Shown here: positions 10,321 through 21,440 of the stretch, one piece after another
Numbering within the stretch: position 1 is the first letter of the stretch
How the letters are laid out: the number at the start of each line of letters is the position of its first letter
From: Geosiphon pyriformis
Taxonomy: Eukaryota; Glomeromycota; Glomeromycetes; Archaeosporales; Geosiphonaceae
Direction of reading: 5' to 3'
Length of the DNA: 45,279 nucleotides
Assembly (NCBI GenBank): GCA_016748015.1
Contig: JAAOMT010000665.1
Span: forward strand, 1-45,279
Translations under genes and position numbers: made by a program
The notes under the pieces: generated by a model
The model's database searches: none
The model's input: only the letters and a program-made list of their open reading frames with translations
Told to the model about the DNA's origin: nothing

Positions 10321-11270
10321 ACCAACAACACTATCATAACAAGTGGTTGGGAAAGTGCATGTTCAACAAATACCAGGCAAAAACCATCTTATATTCTCTT
10401 CAAGTGCAAAGATTGCAAAAAAAACTGTCTTCCATGGGAGCTTGGATTGCATCAAATAAAGATTACTGGATGCGAACCCATTACTATTGCAAGCCTTGCC
10501 ACTGTAAATGCTATGACTACTCAAAAAGACAAGGCAAGTGGGACAATAAACTATGTCTTGCTTGCAGTAAACAATTACTCGATGAAGGAATATGGAACGA
10601 CATTCCTGGTCAAAAAAGAATATGTGACACTTTGTGCCAGTACACGATTCTCATCAGTGATTGGGTAAGTTGTGATATGCCAATAACTGCTGTCTGGCAC
10701 CATGTGATCTTTTGCTTGGATGGTTACCCATATGATGAAAACAAGATCTGATAGATGGCAAACACCAAAGTAGAAGGCACCATGTCCAGCAAAATATTAA
10801 AAATCAAGAACAATCCTCTGGAACCAGTTAATATTGTTTTGATCCCCAACTCAGATGCTTTCCTGGATCTGGAAACAGGCCCAGAAGAATTCCATGAGCA
10901 CTACCAAAATTTGGCACTAACAAGAGAGGAACAAGAGCAGCATTTGGTCCAAATAAACACCTAACTATGTGACCACTGTTTGATCCCATATAACTTTCAA
11001 TATTGTAATGAGTGTGACCTTATTTACAATTCACTATTATGCATAATTTACACAATTCCAAAAGAAGAAGAACCAATTAGCAGCTGCGTATCGAAATTGG
11101 AATCAAAGTTCAATTCTGATTCAAACTCTAACAATAACAATAATGAAAACAACAGTTCCAGTTCTGCTCAATATGGTCATAATAACGACAATAATTTAAA
11201 CTCAGATTTGAACTCCAATCTAAACTACAAACAATATATTGCACTTCTGGACCTCACCAAAAAGCAGAAA
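10321..11270 (+). pseudogene. A1 cysteine-rich module, Cys ribbon and acidic linker
   Basis: Frame 0 is open at 10347-10751, 10755-10964 and 10980-11279. The module has YYCKPC, CLAC and CDTLC with GKWDN before CLAC; the first CxxC has decayed to QRLQ. A second cluster CDHCLIPYNFQYCNECDL (about 10965-11020) follows, with one Cys changed to Tyr. The stretch to the dUTPase is rich in Ser, Asn and acidic residues (SDSNSNNNN type, about 11110-11215). No known domain is assigned; zinc binding is inferred from the Cys spacing. Confidence 0.7.
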
Positions 11271-11730
11271 CTAAGATAGTTTAGTAATAACAATGAGGGT
11301 ATCATGTCAAAATACACACATGATATTGATGCAGAATTTGATCTGAGGTATCTAAGAAGAAATGCCATCAAATTGAAACCACATTTGTGCACCTACATTG
11401 ATCTCAAAATAGCACTGGAAATTCTAGCAACAACTATAATTCAACTAGCATCTAGGAGTAGTTTAGCAAAAAAGGGAATCAATATCAGAGGAGAAATAAT
11501 TAATGCAGGATATATAAGAAATATCATTGCTATACTATAAAATAATTCAGAAAAAATCTATATCATAGAGCCAAATGAAAAAATAGCATAGGCAATATTC
11601 CTGCCTCTGGTGAAAATATCTCAACTAGTATCAGTGGGAAACAGAGAAAAATTAGGGATTATAGCTAGAAAGATATAGGAATTCAGATTAATGAGTAGAA
11701 TAAATGTACCAGTTAATATGGCAGAAAAAA
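11271..11730 (+). pseudogene. A1 dUTPase domain
   Basis: Motif 1 THDIDAEFDLRY (about 11313-11350), motif 2 ASRSSLAKKGIN (about 11449-11480), motif 3 GEIINAGYIRNI (about 11491-11526), motif 4 EKIA-stop-AIFLPLV (about 11578-11610) and a decayed motif 5 (EFRLMSR, intact as GFGSTGR in A5) are read in frame 0. The catalytic Asp of motif 3 is Asn (GAT to AAT), so the enzyme is dead. Stops are at 11277, 11538, 11589 and 11676. The changes match G-to-A and C-to-T decay. Confidence 0.85.
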
Positions 11731-13065
11731 AAATTGTTGACAAGAGAAAAATTATCTCCACCCATCAATCAATTTTCATTTCACCATATAACCAGTACAT
11801 GATAGTCATAGAGAGAAAAGTGAAAGATCAGATTCAAATTTTTGAGACAGAAGCAACACTTTGCAAATCAAGAGAAATTAAATTAGTCAATTTACACATA
11901 CCAGTCAAAAACCATGGTCACATAAAAATTTCTATCTACAACAACACAGAAAATGTCATTAGAATACCAAAAGAAACAACTATTGGATACTTAACCACTG
12001 AAATTGAAAACCAACTGCCAGACATTATTCCAGACTTTCCATAACTTTGCAAATATGTGAATATTATATTACAAACAATATATAGACGAAATGAATATTA
12101 TTTGCTTCAACCAGAACAAGTAGAACAAATAAACATGGGAAACTTAGATCCACTACAACATATGCAGCTCAAAATGTTACTCAACAATTTCAATGACATC
12201 TTTACTAGTGAAAACGAATTTGGCAGAACTGATATCATCCAACATCAAATTAAGACTGGAAATGCAATGCCAATTAAACAGAGAGCATACAGAGTACCAT
12301 CAGCTAGCCATGAGATCATTCATCAAGAAATCAATTGGATGCTTGACAATAGGCTAATTCAGCTATCAATGAATCCATGGTTATTACTAGTGGTACTAGT
12401 TTATAAGAAGAATAAAAAAATCTGCTTTTGTGTGGATTACTGGAAACTGAATGAAGTAACAAAAAAAAACAGCTACCCAACTCCAAAGATCCAAGAACTT
12501 TTCAATGCTTTTGAAGGAAAGAAATGGTTTTCAACTTTAAACTTAAACAACAGTTATTGGCAAGTAGCCATAAAACCAGAAGACAGAGAAAACAGCTTTT
12601 ACAACTCAGGAAGGAAACTTTGAATTTGAAGTAATGCTATTTGGCTTGATGAATGCTTCAGCCACCTTTTAGTGACTTATGGAAATTGTTTATACAGGGT
12701 TACTATGGAAATCAGTAGTTGTATACTTGGATAACACCAATGTGTTCTTAAAAACATTCAATGATCATTTGCATTATTTCTAATAAGTGTTTAAAAGACT
12801 AAGACGAGCAGAATTAAAACTAAATGCCAACAAATGCTTCTTTGGAAAAACAGAACTCAAGTTTTTGGGACATATTATAAGCAAAAATGGTATTAAAACA
12901 GATCCAGATAAGATTGCAATAGTTAAAAACTTTCCAGTACCAACCAACTTGACAGAACTAAGAGTATTCTTGAGATTGGCTGGATATTATTGCCATTTTA
13001 TCAAGAATTTTTCCAAACTGGCTCAGCCATTTTATCATTTACAAACAAAGAATGTAAAGTATAAA
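11731..13065 (+). pseudogene. A1 linker and reverse transcriptase
   Basis: The linker (YNNTENVIRIPKETTIGYL, about 11938-11990) is followed by RT open at 12057-12623. A one-base deletion near 12588 moves the frame from 0 to 1: TAFTTQEGNFEFE resumes in the new frame. Motifs are FCVDYWKLN, TLNLNNSYWQVAI (Asp and Gly changed to Asn and Ser) and YLDN (12724-12735), where YLDD is needed. KCFFGKTELKFLGH and the thumb region follow at 12820-13040. It is non-functional. Confidence 0.88.
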
Positions 13066-13475
13066 TAGACAGAAACTTAACAAGAAGCATTTAACACACT
13101 GAGAAGAAAGCTTATTCAAGCCCCAGTACTAATGTATTCAGATTACAACAAACTATTCATTATTACTACTAATACATCAGGCCAAGCATTGGGAACAGTA
13201 CTATCACAAAAAAGACCAGATAGAAGAAAACATCTGGTAGCTTATGTCAGTAGAAACTTAAGCCCAACTGAAAAAAACTATAGAACTCTGGCACTAGAAC
13301 ACTTAGCTATCTATTGGGCTGTTATTAAATGGAAAAAATATTTGAGTCAAAAGTTTAATGTGTATACTGATCACAAAGGATTGACTTCAATCCAGAACTT
13401 TCACTATTTAATTATACAGTGCATTATAAAAAAGAAAAAGAAAAAGAAAATGCTGACAGATTGTCATGAATAAGA
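13066..13475 (+). pseudogene. A1 RNase H
   Basis: Frame 1, open from 13132 to 13473. It reads TNTSGQALGTVLSQ (first Asp changed to Asn), LALEHLAIYWAV (Glu kept), YTDHKGL (Asp kept) and a lysine-rich end. TAG and TAA stops at 13066 and 13078 stand where A5 has TGG and CAA, a clear pair of transitions. The end of the domain is degraded. Confidence 0.8.
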
Positions 13476-14890
13476 CAAGTCTAAAAACATTTTCAACTCA
13501 AAAATATAATAAAACATGAATATACAAAAATACCAACAACTCTAACATTATATAAATACCCAATTGTTTAAGGAGAAATTATCTCAAAAAGAACAAAACA
13601 ACATAAAACAGCAATCAAAATATTTTATCAACCATCAAAATATACTTTACCAGAAGAACAAAAGAAATCCAGATTAGCCAACCAAAGTAATTACAAAACA
13701 AGAAAAAAAGACAATATTGTTCAACATATACTCAAATCTAACAGCAAGATATTTCTATAAAAAAGCAACAATAGAAAGAACCAGAAAAAGATACTATTGG
13801 TCATCAATGTATTCAGACATTATCCAATATGTTCAAAATTGTGATGCTTGTCAGAGAAAAAGAGAAACAAAACCCAATAAACCATTAAGACTGATCAAAG
13901 TAAAACAACCATTCAATCATATCAGAATTGACTTAATTGGATCATTAACAATAACCAGCAGAGGCAACAAATATATTGCAGTAGCTATGAACTATCTCAC
14001 TAAATGGTCAGAAGCAAAAGCCATTCAAAAAGCAGATGCAGAATTTGTTGACAAATTCGTTCATCAAGATTTGATCTGTCAACATGGATGTCTAAAAAAA
14101 CTATTATCAGATCAAGAAACTCACTTTGTAAATAGATCATTGGCAGAATTAAGTCAAAGATTTAGAATAAAAAGACTATTATCATTATCATACCATCCAC
14201 AAACAAATGGGTTAGTTGAAAGGTTTAACAGAACACTATGTAAAGCAATAGCCAAAATTAGCCAAAAAAACCAGGATGAATGGGATTTAATCATACTATC
14301 AGTAATATTTGCTTATTAGACAATGAAGCAAGACACTATACAGACAACACTATTTGAATTAGTATATGGTAAAACAGCAATATTATTAGTTGAAATAGAA
14401 GTCAAGACATATCTAACAAAACCAATAACCAAAGAGAATTTTCAAAAAACATTATTAAAAAAAACATATGACTTAATAGAAACACTAGAAAACACATAGT
14501 GAAAAGCAGCTGATAATATTCAAAAGTCACAAGAAAAACAAAAAGAAAGACACAATAACCAACTATCAGAAAAACCAGTTGAATTCAAGATTAAAGACAA
14601 AGTACTTCTACATCATATTAAAGCAGAAAAACAATAAAGTAGAAAATTTGACTCCAAATGGGATGGACTATTTTACATAGAAGAAATTCTAGGAAATAGA
14701 ACCTATAAATTAAGATTGAACAACAAAATCTTAACCAAAGCAGTACATAATAATTGACTGAAACAATATTACCATATAGCATTATTATCTACCAGTAATA
14801 TTTCACAATTAGGAATACAAAGAATACTAGTCAAACCAAATGAGATTTTACAAGATCCAGAACCAATTATAATTATTAAACCAAACCCAT
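13476..14890 (+). pseudogene. A1 integrase
   Basis: The open part at 13717-14319 (frame 1) covers HHCC and most of the core. The two zinc His are Tyr (IYSNLTARYF; A5 keeps MHSNPTTGHF), each a CAC/CAT to TAC/TAT change; the CxxC (CDACQ) remains. The core keeps D (RIDLIG), D (LLSDQETHF) and E (TNGLVERFN). A TAG at 14317 matches a CAG in A5. A GPY/F-like end is at 14641-14720 (FDSKWDGLFYIEEILGN), with stops at about 14498, 14635 and 14755. The core triad is intact but the protein is broken. Confidence 0.88.
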
Positions 14891-15581
14891 AAAATTGAAC
14901 AACCAAGGATTATATAAAGACATAGTATATGCAACAAAAAGACAACAGAAAATAAAGATTACTAACAACATTCACTTACTAGCACAACAATTTTTTCAAC
15001 TAATATAACAACAAAAGATGGAAATTACAATCAACCAACAAACTATCAGATACACAAACACCAGAAAAAGATCACGAGAAAAAATATGGAAAAAACCAGA
15101 GAACATTGTGAACAAAATAATCACAAAAGTAAAATTGGCAATAGAAATACAACCAAAAGTCACACAATATTAAGAGTTGACTATGAAAACTTGGAATTGG
15201 TGGATACAACAATTTCCAAAAAACTTTTGTTACTTTTATTTGAGACAACACTTGAATATTCAGAGCTTATATACAAATAAAACAAAACAATTATTTGACA
15301 CAACAATACTGCAACAATTAAAACAATTTGTGGAAAAAAACAATTTGACCATATAAACAAGAGCCATTTATTGGCTACATACTGAATTTTAAGATCGACC
15401 AGAAATCTTACTCAATTCAGAAATAAATTCTATTACTATTAACCAAATGGAAAAAATAACCAATGCCCAATTTGAAGACTTATAGAACAAGATAGCACAA
15501 ATAATTCTTGAAAAAAAAGTTCAAAAAATACTCAAAGATGGAGAATTAGAATTAGAAGATCTTGACGGAACTCAATATTAA
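14891..15581 (+). pseudogene. A1 post-integrase C-terminal extension
   Basis: Similarity to A5 continues after the integrase: QQFPKNFCYFYLRQHLNIQSLY, LKQFVEKNNLT, ITNAQFEDL, and the end GELELEDLDGTQY before TAA (15579-15581). The reading frame changes several times (frames 1, 2 and 0 each carry pieces). The helical, charged character is kept in C1 and A5. The function is unknown. Confidence 0.6.
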
Positions 15582-15596
15582 AAAAAGAGGGAATAA
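15580..15596 (+). other. Polypurine tract of A1
   Basis: AAAAAAAGAGGGAATAA ends exactly before TGTTAC of the LTR and overlaps the polyprotein stop codon. It is nearly identical in A5. Confidence 0.8.
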
Positions 15597-15774
15597 TGTT
15601 ACTTATAGAATATAAAAAGTATATACTAGCATAAATTAACCAATCAGAAGTAATCATAGTAAATATGAAATTCCAGGATTCCTATCAGAGGAATTGCAGG
15701 ATTCTAGGAATTTCAAGATTCTTGTACAAAGAATTACAGGATTCTAGAATTCTTCTCAAAGGAATTGCAGAATT

Positions 15775-15796
15775 CCAGGAATTCCAGAATTCCTGG
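15775..15796 (+). repeat. Inverted repeat in U3 of LTR A
   Basis: The arms CCAGGAATTC and GAATTCCTGG are perfect inverted copies with a 2-base spacer. The same element is at 32989-33010 in A5 with one mismatch at the end. It lies about 40 bp upstream of the TATA box and could be a dimeric protein binding site or a cruciform. Confidence 0.75.
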
Positions 15797-15832
15797 TGTA
15801 AAGAATTGAGGAATTAAGAAATTTCAATTATG

Positions 15833-15841
15833 TATATATAG
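15833..15841 (+). promoter_or_regulatory. TATA box in LTR A (A1 3' LTR)
   Basis: TATATATAG after the GAATTCC repeats, at the same place in A4 (30237) and A5 (33047). A probable core promoter. Confidence 0.55.
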
Positions 15842-16455
15842 TGATAGCATTAAAAGTAAAAAAAACAGACCTTTCAGTTTAGATTTGATCTAAGCAACCT
15901 TCTACATTACAAATATTAATAAATAATTATTCATTATTTCAATCCACTTTCTACTATTAACACTTCATGTTAATAGTTATTCATACTTAATTACACTGGA
16001 ACAATAGCTTTTGATCATGGCTATTGATAAAATACTAATGTGCAAAATTGCCTTGGCTTATTTCTTTGATTTTCTTTATTTCTCTTCTTTATTTCCTTTT
16101 ATTTTCTTTTGATTTTTTTTACTACTAACTCAATTAAGAGGATTAATATGTGGAGGTACTAATGTCAGGATATAGTACTGATAAAAAACCCAGGAATAAG
16201 AGTAGACATTTAAAATTAAAAATATTTTACCAAGAGGATTACTGGCCATTACACTGAAAAAGAAATTAACAAACCTGCAGTTTCGGGAAGCTATGGAGAA
16301 AACAACTATTGAATCTCTGTCCATTATACAAAGAACTCAACCAAAACCTTCAGAAAAACACACCTTCAGAAATTACCAACATTATCTACTATTAATTGAG
16401 CACCAAGTTACAAGTTTGTTATTTGATTTGAAACTCCAAATAATCACTTGTAACA

Positions 16456-17053
16456 ATGTGTTTCTTTCTGTTTGACTGGTTGCCAGAGTAAGATTTCCAA
16501 ACAGTAATTCATATTCTTCTAATAACTTGGTCCAACTGTGTTAACTCCAGAGGTGTAAATTTTTAGGAGTTTATGGTGTTTTCAACTGGGTTTCCAGAGG
16601 TGGGTTGAATACAATTCTACTTTGGGATGTTTGATAGTATAATAGAATTGTTGGGAAGAGGAACCTTGGTTTTTTGTTGACTGTGGACTTGGCTTGAGCA
16701 GTTGTGGGGTTGTTGGATTCATTTTCATATTTCTTAAAGTCAGATTCCACTGGTTGTTGTACTTGAGGAAATCATTTTGTCATATAATATTTAATGTCTG
16801 TATCAATTATGTACAGAGTTTTAGTAATTGCTCAGGTAATCATAGTTGTTAAGTACCCTAATAAGCTTTGATAGGTTTGTTCTTCCAGTTTTTTTGTGTT
16901 AGTTGTGCAGTCAATTTTTGCATTAATATAGTTACAAAAATCACTTTCTGTGTAAGCAGTTTCTGTTGATATTCCTAGGTCTTTTTGAAAGTATTAAAAT
17001 AATGCTCTTTCATATGGAGAGTGGTTTTTTCTTACTGTTTCAATAGTTGCCAC
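16456..17053 (-). pseudogene. gag of C2, N-terminal part
   Basis: On the minus strand the frame opens with GTG GCA ACT at 17053 and stays in one frame for about 198 codons, with five or six stops (TAA or TGA). It includes SDFCNYINAKIDC, EEQTYQSLLGYL and WTKLLEEYELLFGNL, which match C1. It has no in-frame ATG at the start. The C-terminal capsid and knuckle parts are missing because of the A1 insertion. Confidence 0.75.
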
Positions 17054-17096
17054 TTTTGTGAATTTCTGGAGTGCTCTGTCTCTGTGGATTTATAAT

Positions 17097-17112
17097 CTCA
17101 CAGAGAGCACCA
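17097..17112 (-). other. Primer binding site of C2
   Basis: The minus strand reads TGGTGCTCTCTGTGAG two bases after the LTR end. This is the best preserved family C site. Confidence 0.7.
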
Positions 17113-17114
17113 AA

Positions 17115-18120
17115 TGTTATGAGTAAACTTGATGGGATAGGGTAATGGTAATGTTTAGTGCTCTCAATTATTAGTAATACATGTTTTATGTAATTCTGGT
17201 GGCTTAATCTTGATTATTAGTCTCTGAAAGTCTTATTTTACTGGTTGTGAATTTACCTATTAAGTTCTTCAGTTATAAGACACAGAGTTTTGGTTCTTGT
17301 TAATTGCAACTTTTTATAAAGATGAGCTTTCTTTTCTGAGTTAATAAGCACAGTCATTAGGATTCAACATTGTCTTTTTGCTCTTCTGGTAAGCTATTAA
17401 AATAACATTAATATCCAAAAAAACCTAGGGGAAGCTTCCTTCTTTTACCAGACTATTATAAAGTCTATTTTCAAACAGTTGATTTTTCTATATTGCCACT
17501 CCACCTAAAAAAATAATGAAAAAAAAAGAAAAAAAAGGAGAAATTAGTATCATTAATTACTATAATCAAGAGTAATTGGTCTAAGTTGTTAATGATTTAA
17601 GGTGTTTATGCTAAGAGCATCAGACCTGAAATGAAGATACAAAACAAAGTTTAATTTAATTGGAATATAGAAGTTCAAAGAACATGTATTTGTGCTTTTT
17701 GGATTTTTGTTGATAAGTTTATTTGAGTTTATTTAGTGGGATTAAGAGAATAGATAAAAAGTAGAAATTAATTCTTGTCTAGTGATTCATATCTATCTGT
17801 CTGTCCATTTCTATCTTCTATAACTACTCACTTTTATACATTCTTTTGGTTTATTAGAATTGTTTCTGATTGTTTTATTATTGCTAATTATTGGTTTGCT
17901 ATTTCTGTTATTGCTTTGTTTTTTTACATTATTACTAGTTATTCTATATTATAACATGTTATTTAGTATTATTCTGTGTTATCTCATATTGTAATGTATT
18001 ATTCTGCACTATCCTAAGTTATAATACATTATTCAATGTTATTGTGTGCTATTCTGTATTATATTACATTTTGGTTATGTTTCTTCATAATTTCAGATTG
18101 GTTTTTCTACTCAGATAACA
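17115..18120 (-). repeat. 5' LTR of C2 (family C)
   Basis: The minus strand starts TGTTATCTGAG and ends CTCATAACA; 1006 bp. The repeat zone (about 17930-18065) and the box CTTTTATA (17831-17838) correspond to those in C1. The long T tract of C1 is represented only by short A-rich plus-strand sequence near 17510-17540. Confidence 0.88.
17831..17838 (-). promoter_or_regulatory. TATA box in LTR C (C2)
   Basis: CTTTTATA on the plus strand is TATAAAAG on the minus strand, in the same context as in C1 (8860). Confidence 0.5.
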
Positions 18121-18998
18121 ACATATATTATTATTATTTCAATTATTACTTATAATTTAATCAAATTATCAAATATTATTACTTAATTAATAATCCAATT
18201 TGTACCATAAAAATTAAGATGATTAAATTACACAATACTTTAAACCATTTAATATAGTCAAAATTTACCAAAATTGATGAAAATTGGCCGAAATAATCAA
18301 TAGTTTGTAAAAATAACTTGTAGTTTACCAAAATATATCTTTAATTCACCGAAATTAAAACAAAAAGAAAAATGCAAGTTTAAAGACTAGTATTACAACA
18401 AGTTATATAAAAGAAGAGCTTTTTTCTTCAAGAAAATGTATCTTACTTTAGATATCTTAATTAAAACAAATTATCTTTTATATATTAAATAAAAATTAAA
18501 TAATTAAAAACCAAATTTTTTGAATTATTACACTTAAAATTCTTTCAACACAATTAATATTTTGAAATTGATTAGCTACCAATTTTAGTAATCTGTTAGT
18601 AACTCCAGGCCTGAATAAAAAACGTTTCTCTTAACAATTATATTTCTTTTATATTTCTTTTATTTATTTATTTTTTTCTTATTATAATTATTAGGGTAGT
18701 CTACAAACAAAATTCCTATAGAAAAATTGACTTTTACAGCAAAATAACTACATATTTTTAGTGAGCTTCTAGATGAGCAATTCCTGGGAAAAAGTTGACA
18801 TTTACTACAATGTAACTACATAAAATAACTGGCATGAAATTGGCCATTTTACTTATAAGCCCAGCAGTTCAAATTATAAAAGATAATTTGAAAATAAATT
18901 CAGTTATTGAAGATTCAACTGCTTTCAAAAAACATGAAATTAGCAACAGACAAACATTAACAGCATTCAAAAAAAGAGACCAAAAACCTCTGATAATA
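18121..18998 (+). repeat. 5' LTR of B1, first 70 or so bases missing
   Basis: It aligns with 26945-27832 and with the B2 LTR. The start is cut by C2. The end reads GATAATA where intact copies have GGTAACA, so the CA terminus became TA. Confidence 0.87.
18406..18413 (+). promoter_or_regulatory. TATA box in LTR B (B1 5' LTR)
   Basis: TATAAAAG after CAACAAGTTA, at the same place in the other two LTR B copies (27217 and 42694). A likely core promoter. Confidence 0.6.
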
Positions 18999-19000
18999 TT

Positions 19001-19016
19001 TGGTGCTCTCTCACAG
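19001..19016 (+). other. Primer binding site of B1
   Basis: TGGTGCTCTCTCACAG follows the LTR after two T. Shared with A and C over the first eight bases. Confidence 0.65.
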
Positions 19017-19044
19017 AAATAACACAGCAACAACAAAATTCAAA

Positions 19045-20575
19045 GTAACAACCACACCAGACACAACAACTCTAAAGTATTATTAGTCAATTTACACTTA
19101 CTACAAGCAAAGATTCAACATCCAAAACGAAATTGAAATTTTCAAAAAATCACTATATTAATATATTGAAAACTGCATCAACAATTATTTTTTTGGAAAC
19201 TACAGTATTTCAGAAGTTAGAAACAATCTCTACAATAATTTATTGTACTATTCACAATTGGAAACTAAAGACCTTAATAGTAAAACACTTGGCACCTACT
19301 TCCAAGAACTTAATTTTAATATTATTTAGTATTGTAAAGAAAAATACCCAGTACAATCCAAATACTCTGTTGACTTTGAATCAGAACCAGAAAACAGCAA
19401 CAGCAAAAAACAGAAGAAAAAAATTTGAGTTAGCCATATAACTCACAACACACCAAAAACAACTGCCAAATACTTGTAAACATCTGAACAAGAAACCAGT
19501 ATCAAAATACTATTTTTTATTACACTATTTCTAATTTCACTTGCTTGACCACAAATACCAAATTCACCACTTATCTATTTTTCAAAACTAGAAGATTTTC
19601 AGTCACTTAAAAATTTTATTCAACAACAGGAACTCATATCAACCAGCACCAATATTATTGATTACTTGCAGAAAAATGAAAGTAATTATTTAGAGAACTT
19701 GGAAAGTAAAAAAACTGAATCAGAACAAGAAGAAACCATAGAAAACAAAGAAGAAATAGCAACTGCTTACATTACAAAAATTTCAGAATTCACTGAAAAA
19801 AATAATAATATCAGTCTTTAAGCATGGCTTGACAAAGTCCAGAAAGCAGGAAATGCAAATAAATAGACAGCAGCAAGAATGTTAAAAGCAATCCCATACT
19901 TTCTTTAAGGAACAGCAGAAAAATAATTTGAAAACTTAGATAATTCCTTTGAAAACTGACAAGCATTCAAAAATACTTTCTTACAACAATTTACTAATAA
20001 CAACACATCTATCACCCTTCAAAATTGGTTCCAAAATATCAAACAAGAACCAAATAAATCAGTCATGATCTATCTAGAGAAGTTCAACAAACTTCTCAGA
20101 AAAATTTGCCAGTTAGAAACCAATGAATACTACTCTAATGCCCAAATTTTGGATCAATTCATTGCTAAATTAAAAGATAAACTCATAAAAAAAGTGCATT
20201 CACATTTACCTGAAGATTTGGCCACTGTTATTTAACATATAAAGAACTATGAAATGGCTATGGAAAAAACCAATCACACAAAATTTGTAAATCTTGCTAT
20301 TAGAAAAACCAGCTCAGCAGCTAAAGAAAAAATTAACCAACTTACAAAAAAAGTTGAAAACTATTTCACTAATCAACAACAGCAACAACAAATGCAAAAA
20401 TATTAATCACTACAATAACAAAACCAAAACAATTACTCATCATTATCAAACAGCCAAAACCAAAGTTGTTACTATTGTGGGATTCCAGGACATTGGAAAC
20501 GAGATTGCAGAAAGCTACAAAAAGACCAACAAAACAGGAGTAATCAACATTACTTTTTAATACAACAATCTTATT
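19045..20575 (+). pseudogene. gag of B1
   Basis: The frame matches B2 gag from codon 1, which here is GTA (B2 has GTG). The N-terminal region, an acidic Ser/Glu linker (ENLESKKTESEQEE), the capsid-like segment (AWLDKVQKAGNAN, AIPYFLQGTAE type) and the CCHC knuckle CYYCGIPGHWKRDC (20467-20508) are all in the same frame. Many stops occur at positions where B2 has CAA, CAG or TGG. His to Tyr and Arg to Cys changes against B2 are frequent. It is not functional. Confidence 0.85.
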
Positions 20576-21440
20576 ATTAGTCTCCACTACCAGTTTATTA
20601 TTCCTTAAGACCCCAACAGCAAAACAATTACTATTAGTCTGCTTTACAACAGCAATACTAACAACTCCTATCAATCCAACAGTATTAACAACTATCTACA
20701 CAACAATATCAAGTACCAGTTCACAAATTGGTTCAACAGAGCCAATTCATATCTCAAAATTAATTTCAGAATAATAACAACTAAATCAATCCAAACAACC
20801 AGTTGGTTCTTCGAAATTCTGGTCAGCAAAGACCCAATCACTACTCCACTCAATTTAGTTATCTTACAATGCCAGAAAAATCAGATTTTCAACAAACTGC
20901 ACTTTCTAAAAGTAAAGCTGCAGCACCAAAATCAAATCCTTCAAACAATACTATTCCATCAGCTTAAATTGCTCAAAATACTAATCTTTCAGATATCTTT
21001 CCATTTGAATTTAAAGCAAATAAATCACCATTCCTGCTTAGCAATGCAGCAGTCAATAAACAAAAAGCAATTACAGCAATGTATATAAAAGCTGAAATTA
21101 AAGACAAATCCATTCAGTTAATTCTAAACAGTGGATCAGCTAGAAGTATCATCACTTACCAATTAATACAACAACTTTAATAAACTGTTGACAAATTTGT
21201 TCAGACAGTTATTGTCACAACAGATGATATAAAAAAAACACCAGTAGGAGAAATTGACAATTTCTTATTTACCATTAATAAAATTATTATTTCAGTCAAA
21301 GTTTTAGTCATGGATGCACCTTAATATTAAGCTCTAATCGAAAATGATTGGCTTCTCAAGACCAATACAAATTTAGACTGGAAAACCCAGGAATTGAAGA
21401 TTTCATACCAAGAATAATACACCAGAGTACCTGCCACCTA
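20576..21440 (+). pseudogene. B1 linker and aspartic protease
   Basis: A Gln/Tyr/Pro-rich linker (20576-20900) matches the end of the B2 sequence. The protease has IQLILNSGSARSIITYQLIQQL; the catalytic triplet at 21127-21135 is NSG, so Asp has become Asn while the Gly is kept. GEIDNFLFTINK and the IENDWLLKTNTNLDWKTQELK stretch complete the fold. Stops at about 21178 and 21181 and elsewhere break it. Confidence 0.8.

Larger units (their letters stand above)
9679..16455 (+). mobile_element. LTR retrotransposon A1 (family A), right part from protease to 3' LTR
   Basis: Immediately after the C1 LTR, coding sequence resumes inside a family A protease and runs through the Cys module, dUTPase, RT, RNase H, integrase and extension to a polypurine tract and a complete 3' LTR (15597-16455). 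Its gag and 5' LTR should lie left of the window because C1 was inserted into it. Pol is in frame 0 to about 12588 and frame 1 after that until the integrase end. Many catalytic residues are lost. The sequence after the LTR is family C gag on the opposite strand, so A1 itself sits inside C2. Confidence 0.88.
15597..16455 (+). repeat. 3' LTR of A1 (family A)
   Basis: It starts TGTTACTTATAG and ends CTTGTAACA; 859 bp. U3 holds GAATTCC-type repeats (about 15680-15815) with a 10-bp palindrome, then TATATATAG (15833). The following 16456 base begins family C gag in reverse, marking the edge of the insertion into C2. Confidence 0.9.
16456..18120 (-). mobile_element. LTR retrotransposon C2 (family C), 5' part on the minus strand
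   Basis: Reading the minus strand from 18120 down: a 5' LTR (18120-17115), a PBS, a leader, and gag codons matching C1 up to its position of about 1120, where the A1 3' LTR cuts in. The remainder of C2 should lie on the far side of A1, left of the window. The right edge, at 18120, abuts internal sequence of LTR B1, so C2 was inserted into that LTR. Confidence 0.88.

Noticed and set aside
15660-15820. CRISPR-like array in the GAATTCC repeats
   Set aside because: Units are short, degenerate and without spacers; they lie in the U3 of a eukaryotic LTR.
20369-20674. Minus-strand open frames rich in Val/Ile (also 44670-45062)
   Set aside because: They are antisense shadows of the Gln/Asn-rich Gag linker and knuckle region.
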